In this document: one piece after another, positions 44,680 through 54,262 of the stretch
How the letters are laid out: the number at the start of each line of letters is the position of its first letter
Numbering within the stretch: the stretch's first letter is position 1
Assembly: GCA_964539095.1 (NCBI GenBank)
Contig: CAZIFL010000008.1
Coordinates: 29,179 to 93,178, forward strand
Length of the DNA stretch: 64,000 nucleotides
Reading direction: 5' to 3'
Source: DAIPKP01 sp964539095
GTDB lineage: Bacteria; Synergistota; Synergistia; Synergistales; Aminiphilaceae
Translations under genes and position numbers: made by a program
Notes under the pieces: model-generated
Seen by the model: only the letters and a program-made list of their open reading frames with translations
Told to the model about the DNA's origin: nothing
Databases searched by the model: none

Positions 44680-47178
44680 CTACGAGAGAATCTTTTTCAC
44701 ATCGTGCCGGGAGCGGATCTCCAGCTTTTGAAAGACAGATTTCAGATAAAATTTCACGGTGTTTTCCGAAAGGAAAAGTTCCTCCCCGATCTCCCGATTG
44801 GTTCTTCCCTCTGCCACGAGCCGGGCTACCTCGTATTCCCGCTGGGTGAGCCCCTGGGGAATCTCTTCTTCCGGGGAGCCCCGGAGAATTTTCTCTCTTC
44901 CTCCGCAGTAACCCTCCTGGAACTCCAAAATTTTCTCCCCCTCGGAAATGTCCCTTTGAAGAAGAGCATCCTTCAGGGAGGGTCCCAAAAGATCCGCATT
45001 CTCTGCAAAGGGGAGAATCAGGCCATCGGGAAGTGCCAGATGTAGCGCCCCCTCCAGAGAGAGGGATCCCTCGGAGTTCCTCCCCAAACGGGATTGCGCA
45101 ATGGCAATATACAGGGTCATATAGATCTCCGCCAGCACATTCTTGTGCTTCCGGGTAATCGCAAGAAACTCCTCGGACCGCAGAATCAGCTCTCGTTCTC
45201 CTCCGGCAAGCAGTAAGAGACGCCCGTAGATCATGCAGGCAAAGGGGACCGCCGGGGAGAGGGTATTCAGAAAGTTGCCATCTCGAATCCATGAAGGAAT
45301 ACTCCCAGGGTCGTTCAGCAGAACCGCCAGAAATCCTCCCGCCATGTCGGCGATGCGTCTTGAGAGGGCGTAGACAGAGTTGGAAACACAGTGATTCAGA
45401 AGGGAGGTACTCTCTTCGAGCCCTTCCGTATCGCCCCGCCCCAGGGATATGCGCTGGAGCAGAAAGGTGGTACAGAGATAGAGGCTGTCCTGGTTCCAAC
45501 GTCGGGTTACATCCAGGGCCTTGAGTGCCAGAGCTTCCGCTTCATTAAAAAATCCCCGGTGGAGCAGGGCATCCGCACGAAAAAGCAGATCCGCTCCGCT
45601 GCCGTTCCCCGAAGTCAGCCGATTGTAACGGGGGAGCCAGTAATCCATCTGCTCCATCTTTCTCTCCAGGGTGCCGCATTCGCTGTGATACATGCCCAGC
45701 ACCGAGGGCCAGCCGAAAGTCCAGGGAGAACCGGGTTGAAAAAGGCGGCTTTTGGTTCCCAGAAGCTCATAGGCTCGTTCATGCCTCTTCCCCATGCCTT
45801 CAATGTCGTTGTAAAACCCGAAGGAGGTGGTTAGTTCAAGTTCCCCCAGGAGGGAGCAACGGCGATCTTCCAACATTTCACAGCTTTCCAGAAGTTCCCT
45901 CATCTCCCTGCAGAGCCCCCCGTAGAGTTTCATATCCCCCAGGGTAAAGGCTTCGAACGCCATGGATATGAAGGTAAAGGCGTAATCCCGACGCATCTCC
46001 GGGGTAGCGTTCTGAACAACATCTCGTAGAATCTGAAGCATCTCTCGGGGGCTCGAATCGAGAATGGCCCGAGAGAGATCTGCACAGTCGAGATGGAGAG
46101 AAAGTATGGCCGTATAGTCTTGCAGAGCGTAGAAGAAGTTCAGCGCCCGGGTCTTTTCGCCCTGTTGGGCACACCACTTTCCGGCTCGATAGAGGATCTC
46201 CCGCCTCAGCGATTCGGGCTCCTCCTGCAGGGCGGAACGCACAAAATCGAGCAGAATGGCGTGAGGAAAATAGCGGCGGCTCTCCAGGTCGTAGCGGAAG
46301 AACATCCAGCGACTTAAAGCCTCCCCCAAAAACCCCGGAAGAGTCTCCAGATCCAGAAGAAAGCAGGCCTGAGGCACCGTGAAGGTATCGAAGGGGGAGA
46401 GCCGGAAGAGTCTCTCTCGCTCCTCTCGGGGGAGGCCTTCCCAAAAAAGTTCGTTCACAAGTTCGTAAATACTGGACCTTCTCTCAAAGGAACCGGTACG
46501 GATAAAGCTGATAAGCTGGAGATAGAGGGCAGCCATCCATCCCTCGGAGTAACGGTACAGGTTCTGCCTCTGCTCTTTGTTCAGCTCCACCCCCGCCAGA
46601 CGGTAATACTCTTCTATCTCCTCCTCCCGAAGGCAGAGATCCTCGTTTTCAATCCGCAGAACCTCTGCATTGCTCAACACTACCACTCCCCGAGAGGAGA
46701 GCTGCTGGGTAAGAAAAAGGATTCGAAGCCCCTTTCCGCCGTGATCCACCAGGGCCCTCCATACCGCCCCGGGAAGATTTTTCTGAAGGAACTGAAAGTT
46801 ATCGCATATGAGATAGGTCTCATGATGACAGCGAAGATCCCTCAGGGCCTGGGCAACTTCTCCCTGGTTCTCCTCCCCCGGCAACCCGAGAGCAAGCAAT
46901 CGCGACCCTGCGGAGGGATCCATATCGTTAAAAACTCCACAAAGGCGCATCCACCCCGATGTGGGGGGCTCTTCGCTGGCGATGAACCATCGAACCGTAA
47001 CCCCAGCCATTTCGGGATCTGCAAAAAAATCCTGAATCGCCGTGGTCTTTCCGGCCCCCGAAGGGGCTTCGATGAAGGTGGTGCGAAATTGCCGGATCAT
47101 TTCCAATCTTTTTTTCAGGCGGCTTGAATAGTAGTGCACCTGAGGACGGTATTCCTGCACCCGGTATTCCAACGTCAC
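44680..47178 (-). CDS. MalT-like LuxR family ATP-dependent transcriptional regulator
   Basis: This 832-residue regulator of the LAL/MalT type has an N-terminal ATPase with Walker A in EAPSGAGKTTAI and a Walker-B-like YLICDNFQFL. A long helical repeat region (about 330-740, TPR-like) follows, then a C-terminal LuxR helix-turn-helix (LTQREYEVARLVAEGRTNRE, then IGEELFLSENTVKFYLKS). These proteins bind a small inducer, use ATP to form oligomers and activate transcription. It is divergent from the second TetR gene with 204 bp between them, so it might activate or cross-regulate that efflux operon. The inducer and target are unknown. Confidence 0.92.
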   Translation of the reverse strand: MTLEYRVQEYRPQVHYYSSRLKKRLEMIRQFRTTFIEAPSGAGKTTAIQDFFADPEMAGVTVRWFIASEEPPTSGWMRLCGVFNDMDPSAGSRLLALGLPGEENQGEVAQALRDLRCHHETYLICDNFQFLQKNLPGAVWRALVDHGGKGLRILFLTQQLSSRGVVVLSNAEVLRIENEDLCLREEEIEEYYRLAGVELNKEQRQNLYRYSEGWMAALYLQLISFIRTGSFERRSSIYELVNELFWEGLPREERERLFRLSPFDTFTVPQACFLLDLETLPGFLGEALSRWMFFRYDLESRRYFPHAILLDFVRSALQEEPESLRREILYRAGKWCAQQGEKTRALNFFYALQDYTAILSLHLDCADLSRAILDSSPREMLQILRDVVQNATPEMRRDYAFTFISMAFEAFTLGDMKLYGGLCREMRELLESCEMLEDRRCSLLGELELTTSFGFYNDIEGMGKRHERAYELLGTKSRLFQPGSPWTFGWPSVLGMYHSECGTLERKMEQMDYWLPRYNRLTSGNGSGADLLFRADALLHRGFFNEAEALALKALDVTRRWNQDSLYLCTTFLLQRISLGRGDTEGLEESTSLLNHCVSNSVYALSRRIADMAGGFLAVLLNDPGSIPSWIRDGNFLNTLSPAVPFACMIYGRLLLLAGGERELILRSEEFLAITRKHKNVLAEIYMTLYIAIAQSRLGRNSEGSLSLEGALHLALPDGLILPFAENADLLGPSLKDALLQRDISEGEKILEFQEGYCGGREKILRGSPEEEIPQGLTQREYEVARLVAEGRTNREIGEELFLSENTVKFYLKSVFQKLEIRSRHDVKKILS

Positions 47179-47258
47179 CCCTCCTTAAAGCTCATTTTCC
47201 TAAAGAAACATACCACAAAAACCAGCCATCGCCTTGTAGTTCAACGCAGCATCCGCTG

Positions 47259-47312
47259 TTGACAAGAACCACCAGGAGGAGTAGAATCCTCTTTCTTAGT
47301 GACCGATGGTCA
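47259..47312 (+). promoter_or_regulatory. Promoter and probable operator of the second tetR-efflux operon
   Basis: TTGACA at 47259-47264 and TAGAAT at 47282-47287 with a 17-bp spacer form a near-consensus promoter. An inverted repeat TGACC-GAT-GGTCA (47300-47312) covers the early transcribed region and could be the operator of the TetR protein encoded 70 bp downstream. Confidence 0.72.
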
Positions 47313-47324
47313 TGATAAAAACCA

Positions 47325-47355
47325 CATAGTCATTTCTGGAACTCATAGTCATTTC
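47325..47355 (+). repeat. Direct repeat CATAGTCATTTC in tetR leader
   Basis: CATAGTCATTTC occurs at 47325-47336 and again at 47344-47355, 19 bp apart, between the tetR operator and its ribosome-binding site. The spacing of nearly two helical turns would suit a second protein-binding site, perhaps for the divergent LuxR regulator. Confidence 0.5.
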
Positions 47356-47382
47356 CAAAGCACCTACGAGAGGAGGAGTATC

Positions 47383-48024
47383 ATGGCACGGCTTTCGGCT
47401 AAAAAAAAGGCTGTCCTGGAGACCTTAATGAGAGAATCTCTCTTCTCTGCGGCGGAAAAACTCATCCAGAAGGAGGGATGGAAGGGAACCACCGTGGAGC
47501 GAATCGCCCAGGAGGCGGGGGTTTCCAAAGGAACAGTCTACAACTATTTTCGTGACAAAAGAGAGATTCTCTGCTCTCTTCTGGAGAAAAATACCGAGGA
47601 TATTCGGCTTTTCGTGCGCTCCCTAGATTTGGAGAGAGAAAACCCTCAACATCTTCTGGAGAAGATTCTGGGCAGAATTTTAGAGGATCTCCACGAGAAA
47701 AGCGGGCTCATCGCCGCTACGGTACAAGCCTACTACGAGGACATAAATCTACGGAACGAGTTTGAATCGCATCATACCATGCAGGAACGACATCCCCTCT
47801 GGGAAGTCCGAATTTTCATACGCGAGGTTATCGCCAAGGGGGTGGATACGGGGGTTTTTCGCTCCCTGGACCCCCTCATGGCAGAAACCGTCCTCAATGC
47901 CATGATCATGGGAGTGGCTAGGCAGTTCGCCATGAATATGGCGGAGTTCCCTAAAGAGGCCTACATGTCCACCATTCGAAAAATTGTGCTTCAAGGGTTT
48001 TGTTCTTGTGAGACAAACACATGA
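47383..48024 (+). CDS. TetR/AcrR family transcriptional repressor of second efflux operon
   Basis: This 213-residue TetR protein has a helix-turn-helix (about 15-62: KEGWKGTTVERIAQEAGVSK, GTVYNYFRDK) and a helical sensing domain of family length. The ATG at 47383 follows AGGAGGAG; the frame is open further upstream, but the extra 28 codons overlap the operator. Promoter and palindrome upstream point to autoregulation. It leads an adaptor-permease-channel operon and is similar to the first TetR of the window, suggesting that both regulators share an ancestor. Confidence 0.92.
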   Translation: MARLSAKKKAVLETLMRESLFSAAEKLIQKEGWKGTTVERIAQEAGVSKGTVYNYFRDKREILCSLLEKNTEDIRLFVRSLDLERENPQHLLEKILGRILEDLHEKSGLIAATVQAYYEDINLRNEFESHHTMQERHPLWEVRIFIREVIAKGVDTGVFRSLDPLMAETVLNAMIMGVARQFAMNMAEFPKEAYMSTIRKIVLQGFCSCETNT

Positions 48025-48086
48025 TTTTTCAAAAAGTTTTTTCGATATCAAGGGTTTCACATCACGAAAGGCAGGTGTTTCGACAT

Positions 48087-49343
48087 ATGAAAAATAATGG
48101 CAGAAAGGGATCCGCAAAGGGGATCCTCCTCGTACTGATACTCCTCGCGGGGGGCTTCGCTGGAAAGTACTACCTCCTGGACAGACCGGCACAGACAAAG
48201 CAACAGCAGGCTCAGGCCCAGGAACAGCGTAAGCCCCAGGCCCCCGGAGTGGTGCTCCACAGGGTGGAAAAAGCGGATCTTGCGGTTTCTCGGGAGTACC
48301 TAGGAAGGGTAGAACCCCTTCAGACGGTGGATCTCCGCCCCCAAATCAGTGGAACCATCCATACCGTTCACTTCAAAGAAGGATCTCTCATCGCAGAGGG
48401 AGATCTTCTTTTTACCCTGGATGATCGGGAGTTCAAAACCAGCGTGGCTCTCCGGAAGGCGGAACTTGCCAAAGCCGAGGCCAATTTCGATCGGGCTTCG
48501 AAGTATAAAAACCGTCTTCAGGCTGCAGATTCCCGGAGCGTCTCCGCTTCGGACATGGATATGGCAGAAAGCGATGTGCTCCAGGCCAAAGCAGAAGTGC
48601 AGCAGGCCAAAGCAGCGCTGCAACTGGCTCAGATAAACCTGGGGTACACCAAAATAACTGCCCCCATTTCAGGACGGGCGGGAAAGGCCTTTTTCACCAA
48701 GGGGAATTACGTCACCCCCTCAAACACCATGCCTTTGACCACCATTGTTCAGACGGATCCCATAAGAGTTACCTTCGCCCTTCCGGATCGGGAATATCTG
48801 AATCAGCTTGAAGCCTTCCGCAATCCCGAGAGTACCGTATACGATGCCAGCATAACACTGGCAAACGGAAAGGCATACTCCAAAAAAGGGGCCCGGGATT
48901 TCGAAAATAACGAAATGGATAAGAAAACCGGCAGCATTACCGTAAGCCTCCGCTTCGAGAATGATCAGGGAGCCCTAGTTCCGGAATCCATGGTCCGGGT
49001 TCAGGTGCGGCCCGCCAAATCAGCCATCGTGCCGGTGATTCCGCAGGAGGCAATTATGGCAGATAGAGAGGGAGATTTCGTGTATGTGGTGGACGACGAA
49101 AACCGGGCAAATCCGGTTCGTATCGTTCTGGGAGAGTCGGTAGGCAAGGTGTGCGAAGTGGTCTCCGGCCTGGAGGGGGGGGAGAAGATTGTACTTCTCG
49201 GGCTTCAGGCTCTTCACCCCGGCATGGTGGTAGCTCCTCTTCCGGAGAAAAAGGACGAAACAAAATCTCCTGCGGAGCTGGCCCAGGTTTCGGATTACGA
49301 TCTCCCCATCCTTTCACCTGATAATACCGGGAAAGACGAGTAA
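48087..49343 (+). CDS. RND efflux periplasmic adaptor (AcrA-like)
   Basis: This 418-residue adaptor has an N-terminal membrane anchor (about 13-31: GILLVLILLAGGFAGKYYLL) followed by a Gln/Ala-rich linker. The barrel-sandwich, helical hairpin (AKAEVQQAKAALQLAQINLG) and returning strand (YTKITAPISGRAG) match AcrA/MexA. No lipobox Cys is present, so it is anchored by the helix. It links the permease and channel encoded next. The start is placed behind GCAGGTG, after the TetR stop. Confidence 0.92.
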   Translation: MKNNGRKGSAKGILLVLILLAGGFAGKYYLLDRPAQTKQQQAQAQEQRKPQAPGVVLHRVEKADLAVSREYLGRVEPLQTVDLRPQISGTIHTVHFKEGSLIAEGDLLFTLDDREFKTSVALRKAELAKAEANFDRASKYKNRLQAADSRSVSASDMDMAESDVLQAKAEVQQAKAALQLAQINLGYTKITAPISGRAGKAFFTKGNYVTPSNTMPLTTIVQTDPIRVTFALPDREYLNQLEAFRNPESTVYDASITLANGKAYSKKGARDFENNEMDKKTGSITVSLRFENDQGALVPESMVRVQVRPAKSAIVPVIPQEAIMADREGDFVYVVDDENRANPVRIVLGESVGKVCEVVSGLEGGEKIVLLGLQALHPGMVVAPLPEKKDETKSPAELAQVSDYDLPILSPDNTGKDE

Positions 49344-49346
49344 ATC

Positions 49347-52300
49347 ATGTTCTCAACGTTTTTTATTGAACGTCCCCGATTCGCCATGGTGGTCTCGGTG
49401 GTTCTGGCGCTGGCGGGAATCATCGCAGCTTTGAATCTGCCCGTAAAGCAGTATCCCGACGTTGCCCCTCCTCAAATCAGCGTGGAGGCCAGCTATCCCG
49501 GGGCGGACGCGGAAACCCTGGCCAATACCGTGGGGGTACCCCTGGAGGAGGCTATCAACGGGGTGGACGACATGATTTACATGAACTCCACCTCCAGCAA
49601 CACCGGACGCTATTCTCTCACCATAACCTTTAAGACAGGTACCGATACGGATATGGCTCTGGTGAAGGTTCAAAACCGGGTTCAACAGGCAGAGCCTCTG
49701 CTTCCGAGTGAAGTTACCGCCCGGGGGATCACCACGGAGGCCCGGTTTTCCGACGTGCTGGGCTTCGTGGCCCTGATTTCCCCCAACGGCACCCGGGATG
49801 CGGCCTTCATGACAGACTACGCCAAAAACAATGTGAGCAACGCCCTGAAACGGGTCCCCGGACTTGGGGACGTTCAGGTTATGGGAGCCAAGTACAGCAT
49901 ACGGGTCTGGCTGGCCCCGGATCGGCTGGCCTCTTTGGGCTTGAGCACTTCGGATATAGCAAACGCCATCGCCAGCCAGAACCGACAGGCCTCTCTGGGA
50001 TCCATAGGAGCGGCTCCTAACAACGGCGAAACCCCTCTGGTCTACACCCTCACCACCAAGGGACGCCTGGGCAATGTGAAAGACTTCGAGAATATCGTTA
50101 TCCGAACCACCGAAGACGGGGGGTTGGTGAAGCTTAAGGACATCTCCCGAATAGAACTGGGCTCCGAGGACTACACCTTCCATGCGGGGCTCAATGGTGC
50201 TCCCGCGGCCATGATGCTTCTTTCCCAGGCCTCGGATTCCAACGCCCTGGATGCCATGAGGGCCACGGAAAAAGCTTTGGAAGAACTCTCCAAAACGTTG
50301 CCTTCGGATACGAAGTTCGTCATCGGCTATGACTCCACGGAATATGTGAGGGAGACCATCCACGAGATCCTCCTGACCCTGGGACTCACCTTCTCTCTGG
50401 TAGTGTTGGTATGCTACGTCTTTCTCCAGGACTGGAGGGTTACCCTGGTACCGGTTATGGCCATTCCCATCTCCCTACTGGCGACGTTTATCGGGCTCAT
50501 CGTTCTGAATTTCAGCATTAACATCCTTACCCTCTTCGCTTTTGTTCTGGTTATTGGAACCGTAGTGGACGATGCCATCATCGTGGTGGAACGGGTACTT
50601 TACATAATGCACCGCGATAATGAAGGTTCTGTGAAAGCAACCATCCAAGCCATGAAGGACGTTACGGGCCCCATGACCGCTACTACCCTGGTCTTTCTTG
50701 CTATTTTCGTCCCCGTAGCCTTTATGGGGGGCATGACCGGAGTCATCTACCGCCAGTTCGCCGTCACTGTCTCCTTCTCGGTGGTATTCTCCCTGGTCGT
50801 GGCCCTTACCCTGAGTCCCGCCATGTGTGCCCATATGCTCCACGGCATTCAACCCAAGACGAGAGGCCCCCTGGCGTGGTTCAATACTCTCGTCACCAAG
50901 GCTTCCAAGGGCTATGTGGCGGGATCCATGTGGATCGCCCGCAGAACCTTGGTCACTCTGGGATTACTGGCTCTGTTGATAGGGGTTTCCGGAGGAATTC
51001 TCAAGATGACTCCCACCTCCTTCGTTCCCGATGAGGATCAGGGAGCGGCCTACGCAGTGGTTCAGCTTCCCGAAGGGGCGTCTCAGAAACGTACCGAGGA
51101 AGTTACCGCCAAGCTGGTGCCGCAACTGGAGGAAATCCCCGGGGTCGAATTTGTGATCAATATCATCGGCTACAGTATTCTGGGGGATTCGGGAGAGAAT
51201 GTGGCATCGCTGATCATCGTTCTGGATGCATGGTCCGAAAGAAATACCCCTGAAACCAGTCAGGGGAGTATTGTGGGCAAAGTACGCGCCATGACCGCAT
51301 CCATGCCGGAGGCAAAAGTAAATATTTTCACTCCCCCCGCCATTCAGGGACTCGGCATCTCGGGGGGGCTGGACGTACGGCTTCAGTCCACCATCGACAA
51401 CGATCCCCAGAAGCTAGCCCAGGTGATGGGAGGATTTTTGATGAAGCTTAACCAGGCTCCCGAATTCATGTACGCCTTCAGCACCTACACCGCCAATACG
51501 CCTCACCTCTTTCTGGACATAGACCGAGAGAAGGCGGAGATGCTCGGAATACCCCTGAGTAACGCCTTCAGCACCCTGCAAACCTACTTCGGCACGGCCT
51601 ATGTGAACGACATCAACATAGGCACCACCGTGAACAAAGTTATCCTTCAATCCGATTGGCCCTACCGGGGAGAGGTGTCGAACGTGGGAAACATCTTCGT
51701 GGAAAACAAGGGGGGAAACCGGGTTCCCGTGGATAGCTTCCTGAAAGTGAAGAAAACTGTGGCCCCCAGAGCGGTAAGCCGTTATAACCTTTTCCCCACC
51801 GCCTCCATCATGGCCTTTATGGCTCCGGGCTTCTCCTCCGGAAAGGGCATGGCCGCGGTGGAACAGATCGCTTCGGAACTTCCCGAAGGATATAAGGTGG
51901 AGTTCTCCGGCATGACCTATCAGGAAAAGGAATCCAGCGGCCAAACCGGCATCATTGTCGGACTGGCGGTGCTCTTCGGTTACCTCTTCCTGGTAGCTCA
52001 GTACGAGAGCTGGTCCGTTCCCCTGGGAGTCATCCTTTCCCTTCCGGTGGCGCTACTGGGAGCACTCATGGGAATCTTCGTAATGAAACTGTCGTTGAGT
52101 ATCTACGCCCAGTTGGGTATACTGCTTCTGGTGGGGCTCTCCGCCAAGAACGCCATTCTGATTATCGAGTTTGCCAAGGAGCAGCACGACGGAAAGGGGC
52201 TCTCCATTCTTGATGCTGCAGGAATCGCTGCATCGGAACGGTTCCGATCGGTGATGATGACCGCTTTCACCTGCGTTATAGGGGTGCTCCCCATGCTCTT

Positions 52301-52496
52301 CGCCAGCGGCGCCGGAGCGGGAAGCCGTACCCACGTAGGAACCACCATGTTTTTCGGCATGAGCATCGCCACCACCTTCGGCATATTCCTGATTCCCGGG
52401 CTCTATGTACTCCTTCAGACCTATCGGGAAAAAATCAAGGCCACCATAGGCCGGATGGTGCTTGGCAAAAAACCGGATACCCAGGAAGAGGGATAA
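49347..52496 (+). CDS. RND family efflux permease, HAE1 (AcrB-like) type
   Basis: The 1049-residue pump is of full AcrB length. The N-terminus MFSTFFIERPRFAMVVSVVL is typical of HAE1 proteins. Proton-relay residues are kept: the Asp pair in GTVVDDAIIVVE (helix 4) and the Lys in GLSAKNAILIIEFAK (helix 10). Two periplasmic loops and twelve helices fit trimeric drug efflux. It starts 3 bp after the adaptor stop. Compared with the first RND pump in the window (single Asp, Asn in helix 10) it belongs to a different branch, so the two systems probably handle different compounds. Confidence 0.95.
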   Translation: MFSTFFIERPRFAMVVSVVLALAGIIAALNLPVKQYPDVAPPQISVEASYPGADAETLANTVGVPLEEAINGVDDMIYMNSTSSNTGRYSLTITFKTGTDTDMALVKVQNRVQQAEPLLPSEVTARGITTEARFSDVLGFVALISPNGTRDAAFMTDYAKNNVSNALKRVPGLGDVQVMGAKYSIRVWLAPDRLASLGLSTSDIANAIASQNRQASLGSIGAAPNNGETPLVYTLTTKGRLGNVKDFENIVIRTTEDGGLVKLKDISRIELGSEDYTFHAGLNGAPAAMMLLSQASDSNALDAMRATEKALEELSKTLPSDTKFVIGYDSTEYVRETIHEILLTLGLTFSLVVLVCYVFLQDWRVTLVPVMAIPISLLATFIGLIVLNFSINILTLFAFVLVIGTVVDDAIIVVERVLYIMHRDNEGSVKATIQAMKDVTGPMTATTLVFLAIFVPVAFMGGMTGVIYRQFAVTVSFSVVFSLVVALTLSPAMCAHMLHGIQPKTRGPLAWFNTLVTKASKGYVAGSMWIARRTLVTLGLLALLIGVSGGILKMTPTSFVPDEDQGAAYAVVQLPEGASQKRTEEVTAKLVPQLEEIPGVEFVINIIGYSILGDSGENVASLIIVLDAWSERNTPETSQGSIVGKVRAMTASMPEAKVNIFTPPAIQGLGISGGLDVRLQSTIDNDPQKLAQVMGGFLMKLNQAPEFMYAFSTYTANTPHLFLDIDREKAEMLGIPLSNAFSTLQTYFGTAYVNDINIGTTVNKVILQSDWPYRGEVSNVGNIFVENKGGNRVPVDSFLKVKKTVAPRAVSRYNLFPTASIMAFMAPGFSSGKGMAAVEQIASELPEGYKVEFSGMTYQEKESSGQTGIIVGLAVLFGYLFLVAQYESWSVPLGVILSLPVALLGALMGIFVMKLSLSIYAQLGILLLVGLSAKNAILIIEFAKEQHDGKGLSILDAAGIAASERFRSVMMTAFTCVIGVLPMLFASGAGAGSRTHVGTTMFFGMSIATTFGIFLIPGLYVLLQTYREKIKATIGRMVLGKKPDTQEEG

Positions 52497-52500
52497 TAAC

Positions 52501-54084
52501 ATGAAAAAACGCACCATCGCCATTCTGATCTCTCTGGCCTTGACTGCGGGCTTTCCCCTTTCGGAAATCGCCCCAGAGGCTTCGGCTGCGGAGGAGCTAC
52601 CACTCGAACACTACAAATGGACCGACATGGCCAAGCGCTATCCCATGCCCTACTTCGCTTCGCCCGAGGTGCCGGATGCTCCGGCTCCGGAGGTATTGGC
52701 CCGCTGGTGGGATTTCCTGGGAGATCCCACCCTGACGGAACTCATTCTGACTTCTCTGGAGAATAACCGGGATATCCGCTCCGCCCGATCCCGATTCGCC
52801 GAAGCTCGGGCAGCCCTTGGGATCAGCAAGTCTGCAATACTTCCCTGGATCGACGGGAGCGGCTCCTTCACCAATCTTAAAAACGGAGAGAACGCCAGCC
52901 TCAGCGGGCAGCAGGTGGGACCTGTGGATCTGTACAAACTCGGCATTGACGCCTCCTGGGAGATTGATTTTTCCGGAGCCCAGGCCCTTAAGATTAAGGC
53001 CAGCGCCGCAGATCTGCAAGCCCAGTACGGCGCTCTGCACAGCGCCTGGGTAAGCCTTTCCTCCGAGGTGGCTCTCAACTATCTATCCCTCCGAACCCTT
53101 CAGAAAAGGCTTCTGGTGGCGGAGAAAAATCTGAGTCTCCAGCTGGAGACGGTGGAGCTGCTCCAATCCAGGTACGATTCGGGACTGGCGGATGAACTGG
53201 ATCTCAGCCAGGCCAAGTACACCATGGAGCAGACCAACTCCACCATTCCTCCCATCAAGACGGGCATTGAGGAGGCCTTGAACCGTTTGGCCATTCTGGT
53301 AGGGGGAGTTCCGGGAAGCCTCGCAAAGGATCTTTTCGAATTCCGGCCTCTACCCAATCCGAAGAAAATCAATCTGGTGGGAATTCCTGCGGATTACCTG
53401 CGCCAGCGGCCGGATATCTTTATGGCGGAACGGCAGCTGGCGGCCCAGATGGCCCGGAAGGATGCGGCCAAAAAAGATTTTATTCCCAAGCTGACCCTCT
53501 TCGGCTCCATCGGCCTGGAATCCTACGGCTCCGCCAGCGGTCTTTCCATCTCTGACGGAGGGGTTTACTCCATAGGCCCCCAGATCTCCTGGCCCATCTT
53601 CCACGGAGGGGCCATACGAAAGAATATCGAGGTTCAAACGGAAAAACAGGAACAGGCCTTGGCTACCTACGAGCAAACCGTACTCGACGCCGTGGGGGAG
53701 GTACGAAACGCCCTCACCGCGGAAACCCAGGAGAGAGAACGAAACCAATCCCTCCAGCGAGGAGTAACCGCTGCTACCACAGCCATGGAGGTGGCGGAGG
53801 ATCAGTATAAGCACGGTCTCAAGGACTTCAACAACGTTATCATCGCTCAGAGCGCCCTGCTCAATCTGGAAGAACAGCTTGCTTTGAGCGATGGACAGAT
53901 GCTTTCCAACCTTATCCAGATCTTCAAGTCCCTCGGAGGAGGTTGGGCCCCCATGGAGGAATACGCCCCCCTTCAGGCGAGAATCCTCAAGAAGGAGGAG
54001 TTCCCCAAGGGAGGCATTGAACTTTCCGACGAGAGCCAAGCCTATCTGGAGAGCCTGCGAGAGGAACTTAAAGCTTCAGAATAG
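52501..54084 (+). CDS. Outer-membrane efflux channel, NodT/OprM type
   Basis: This 527-residue outer-membrane factor has a signal peptide (about 1-30, ending EASA). The region WTDMAKRYPMPYFASPEVPD, PEVLARWWDFLGDPTLTELI in two blocks is typical of NodT-family proteins, and two efflux repeats follow. Many relatives are lipoproteins, but no Cys lies near the signal end here. The C-terminus has an extra acidic tail after the channel domain. It starts 4 bp after the permease stop and ends the operon before a strong terminator. Confidence 0.92.
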   Translation: MKKRTIAILISLALTAGFPLSEIAPEASAAEELPLEHYKWTDMAKRYPMPYFASPEVPDAPAPEVLARWWDFLGDPTLTELILTSLENNRDIRSARSRFAEARAALGISKSAILPWIDGSGSFTNLKNGENASLSGQQVGPVDLYKLGIDASWEIDFSGAQALKIKASAADLQAQYGALHSAWVSLSSEVALNYLSLRTLQKRLLVAEKNLSLQLETVELLQSRYDSGLADELDLSQAKYTMEQTNSTIPPIKTGIEEALNRLAILVGGVPGSLAKDLFEFRPLPNPKKINLVGIPADYLRQRPDIFMAERQLAAQMARKDAAKKDFIPKLTLFGSIGLESYGSASGLSISDGGVYSIGPQISWPIFHGGAIRKNIEVQTEKQEQALATYEQTVLDAVGEVRNALTAETQERERNQSLQRGVTAATTAMEVAEDQYKHGLKDFNNVIIAQSALLNLEEQLALSDGQMLSNLIQIFKSLGGGWAPMEEYAPLQARILKKEEFPKGGIELSDESQAYLESLREELKASE

Positions 54085-54140
54085 ATGGATTACCCCATGA
54101 GAGAAGCGGAATAGCTTTTCTTTACAAACCGTCAGATGCA

Positions 54141-54179
54141 AGCCGGAACCCTTAAAAAATCGGGGTTCCGGCTTTTTTT
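54141..54179 (+). terminator. Rho-independent terminator of second efflux operon
   Basis: An 11-bp perfect stem (54141-54151 with 54163-54173) is followed by seven T. It directly precedes the promoter of the first beta-helix gene. Confidence 0.93.
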
Positions 54180-54181
54180 CC

Positions 54182-54210
54182 TTGACATTACCACTGTGTC
54201 AAGGTGTATT
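54182..54210 (+). promoter_or_regulatory. Promoter with spacer palindrome, beta-helix gene 1
   Basis: TTGACA (54182-54187) and TGTATT (54205-54210) lie 17 bp apart. The spacer holds TTACCACTGTGTCAA (54188-54202), a copy of the block's near-palindrome whose right half GTGTCAA is perfect. The flanks CCTTGACA and TGTCAAGG also form an 8-bp inverted repeat. A repressor bound here would block RNA polymerase. Confidence 0.78.
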
Positions 54211-54262
54211 GTCTGGAGAGATCGTGCAGCGATACTTTAAGTGGTAGAAAGGAGAATGTTCC

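Noticed and set aside
47300..47312. TGACCgatGGTCA as another copy of the beta-helix block operator
   Set aside because: Different arm sequence and placed downstream of the -10 box, so it is more likely the local TetR operator.
52501..52600. Possible lipoprotein signal in the NodT-type channel
   Set aside because: No Cys is found near the signal peptide end, so lipidation is unlikely.
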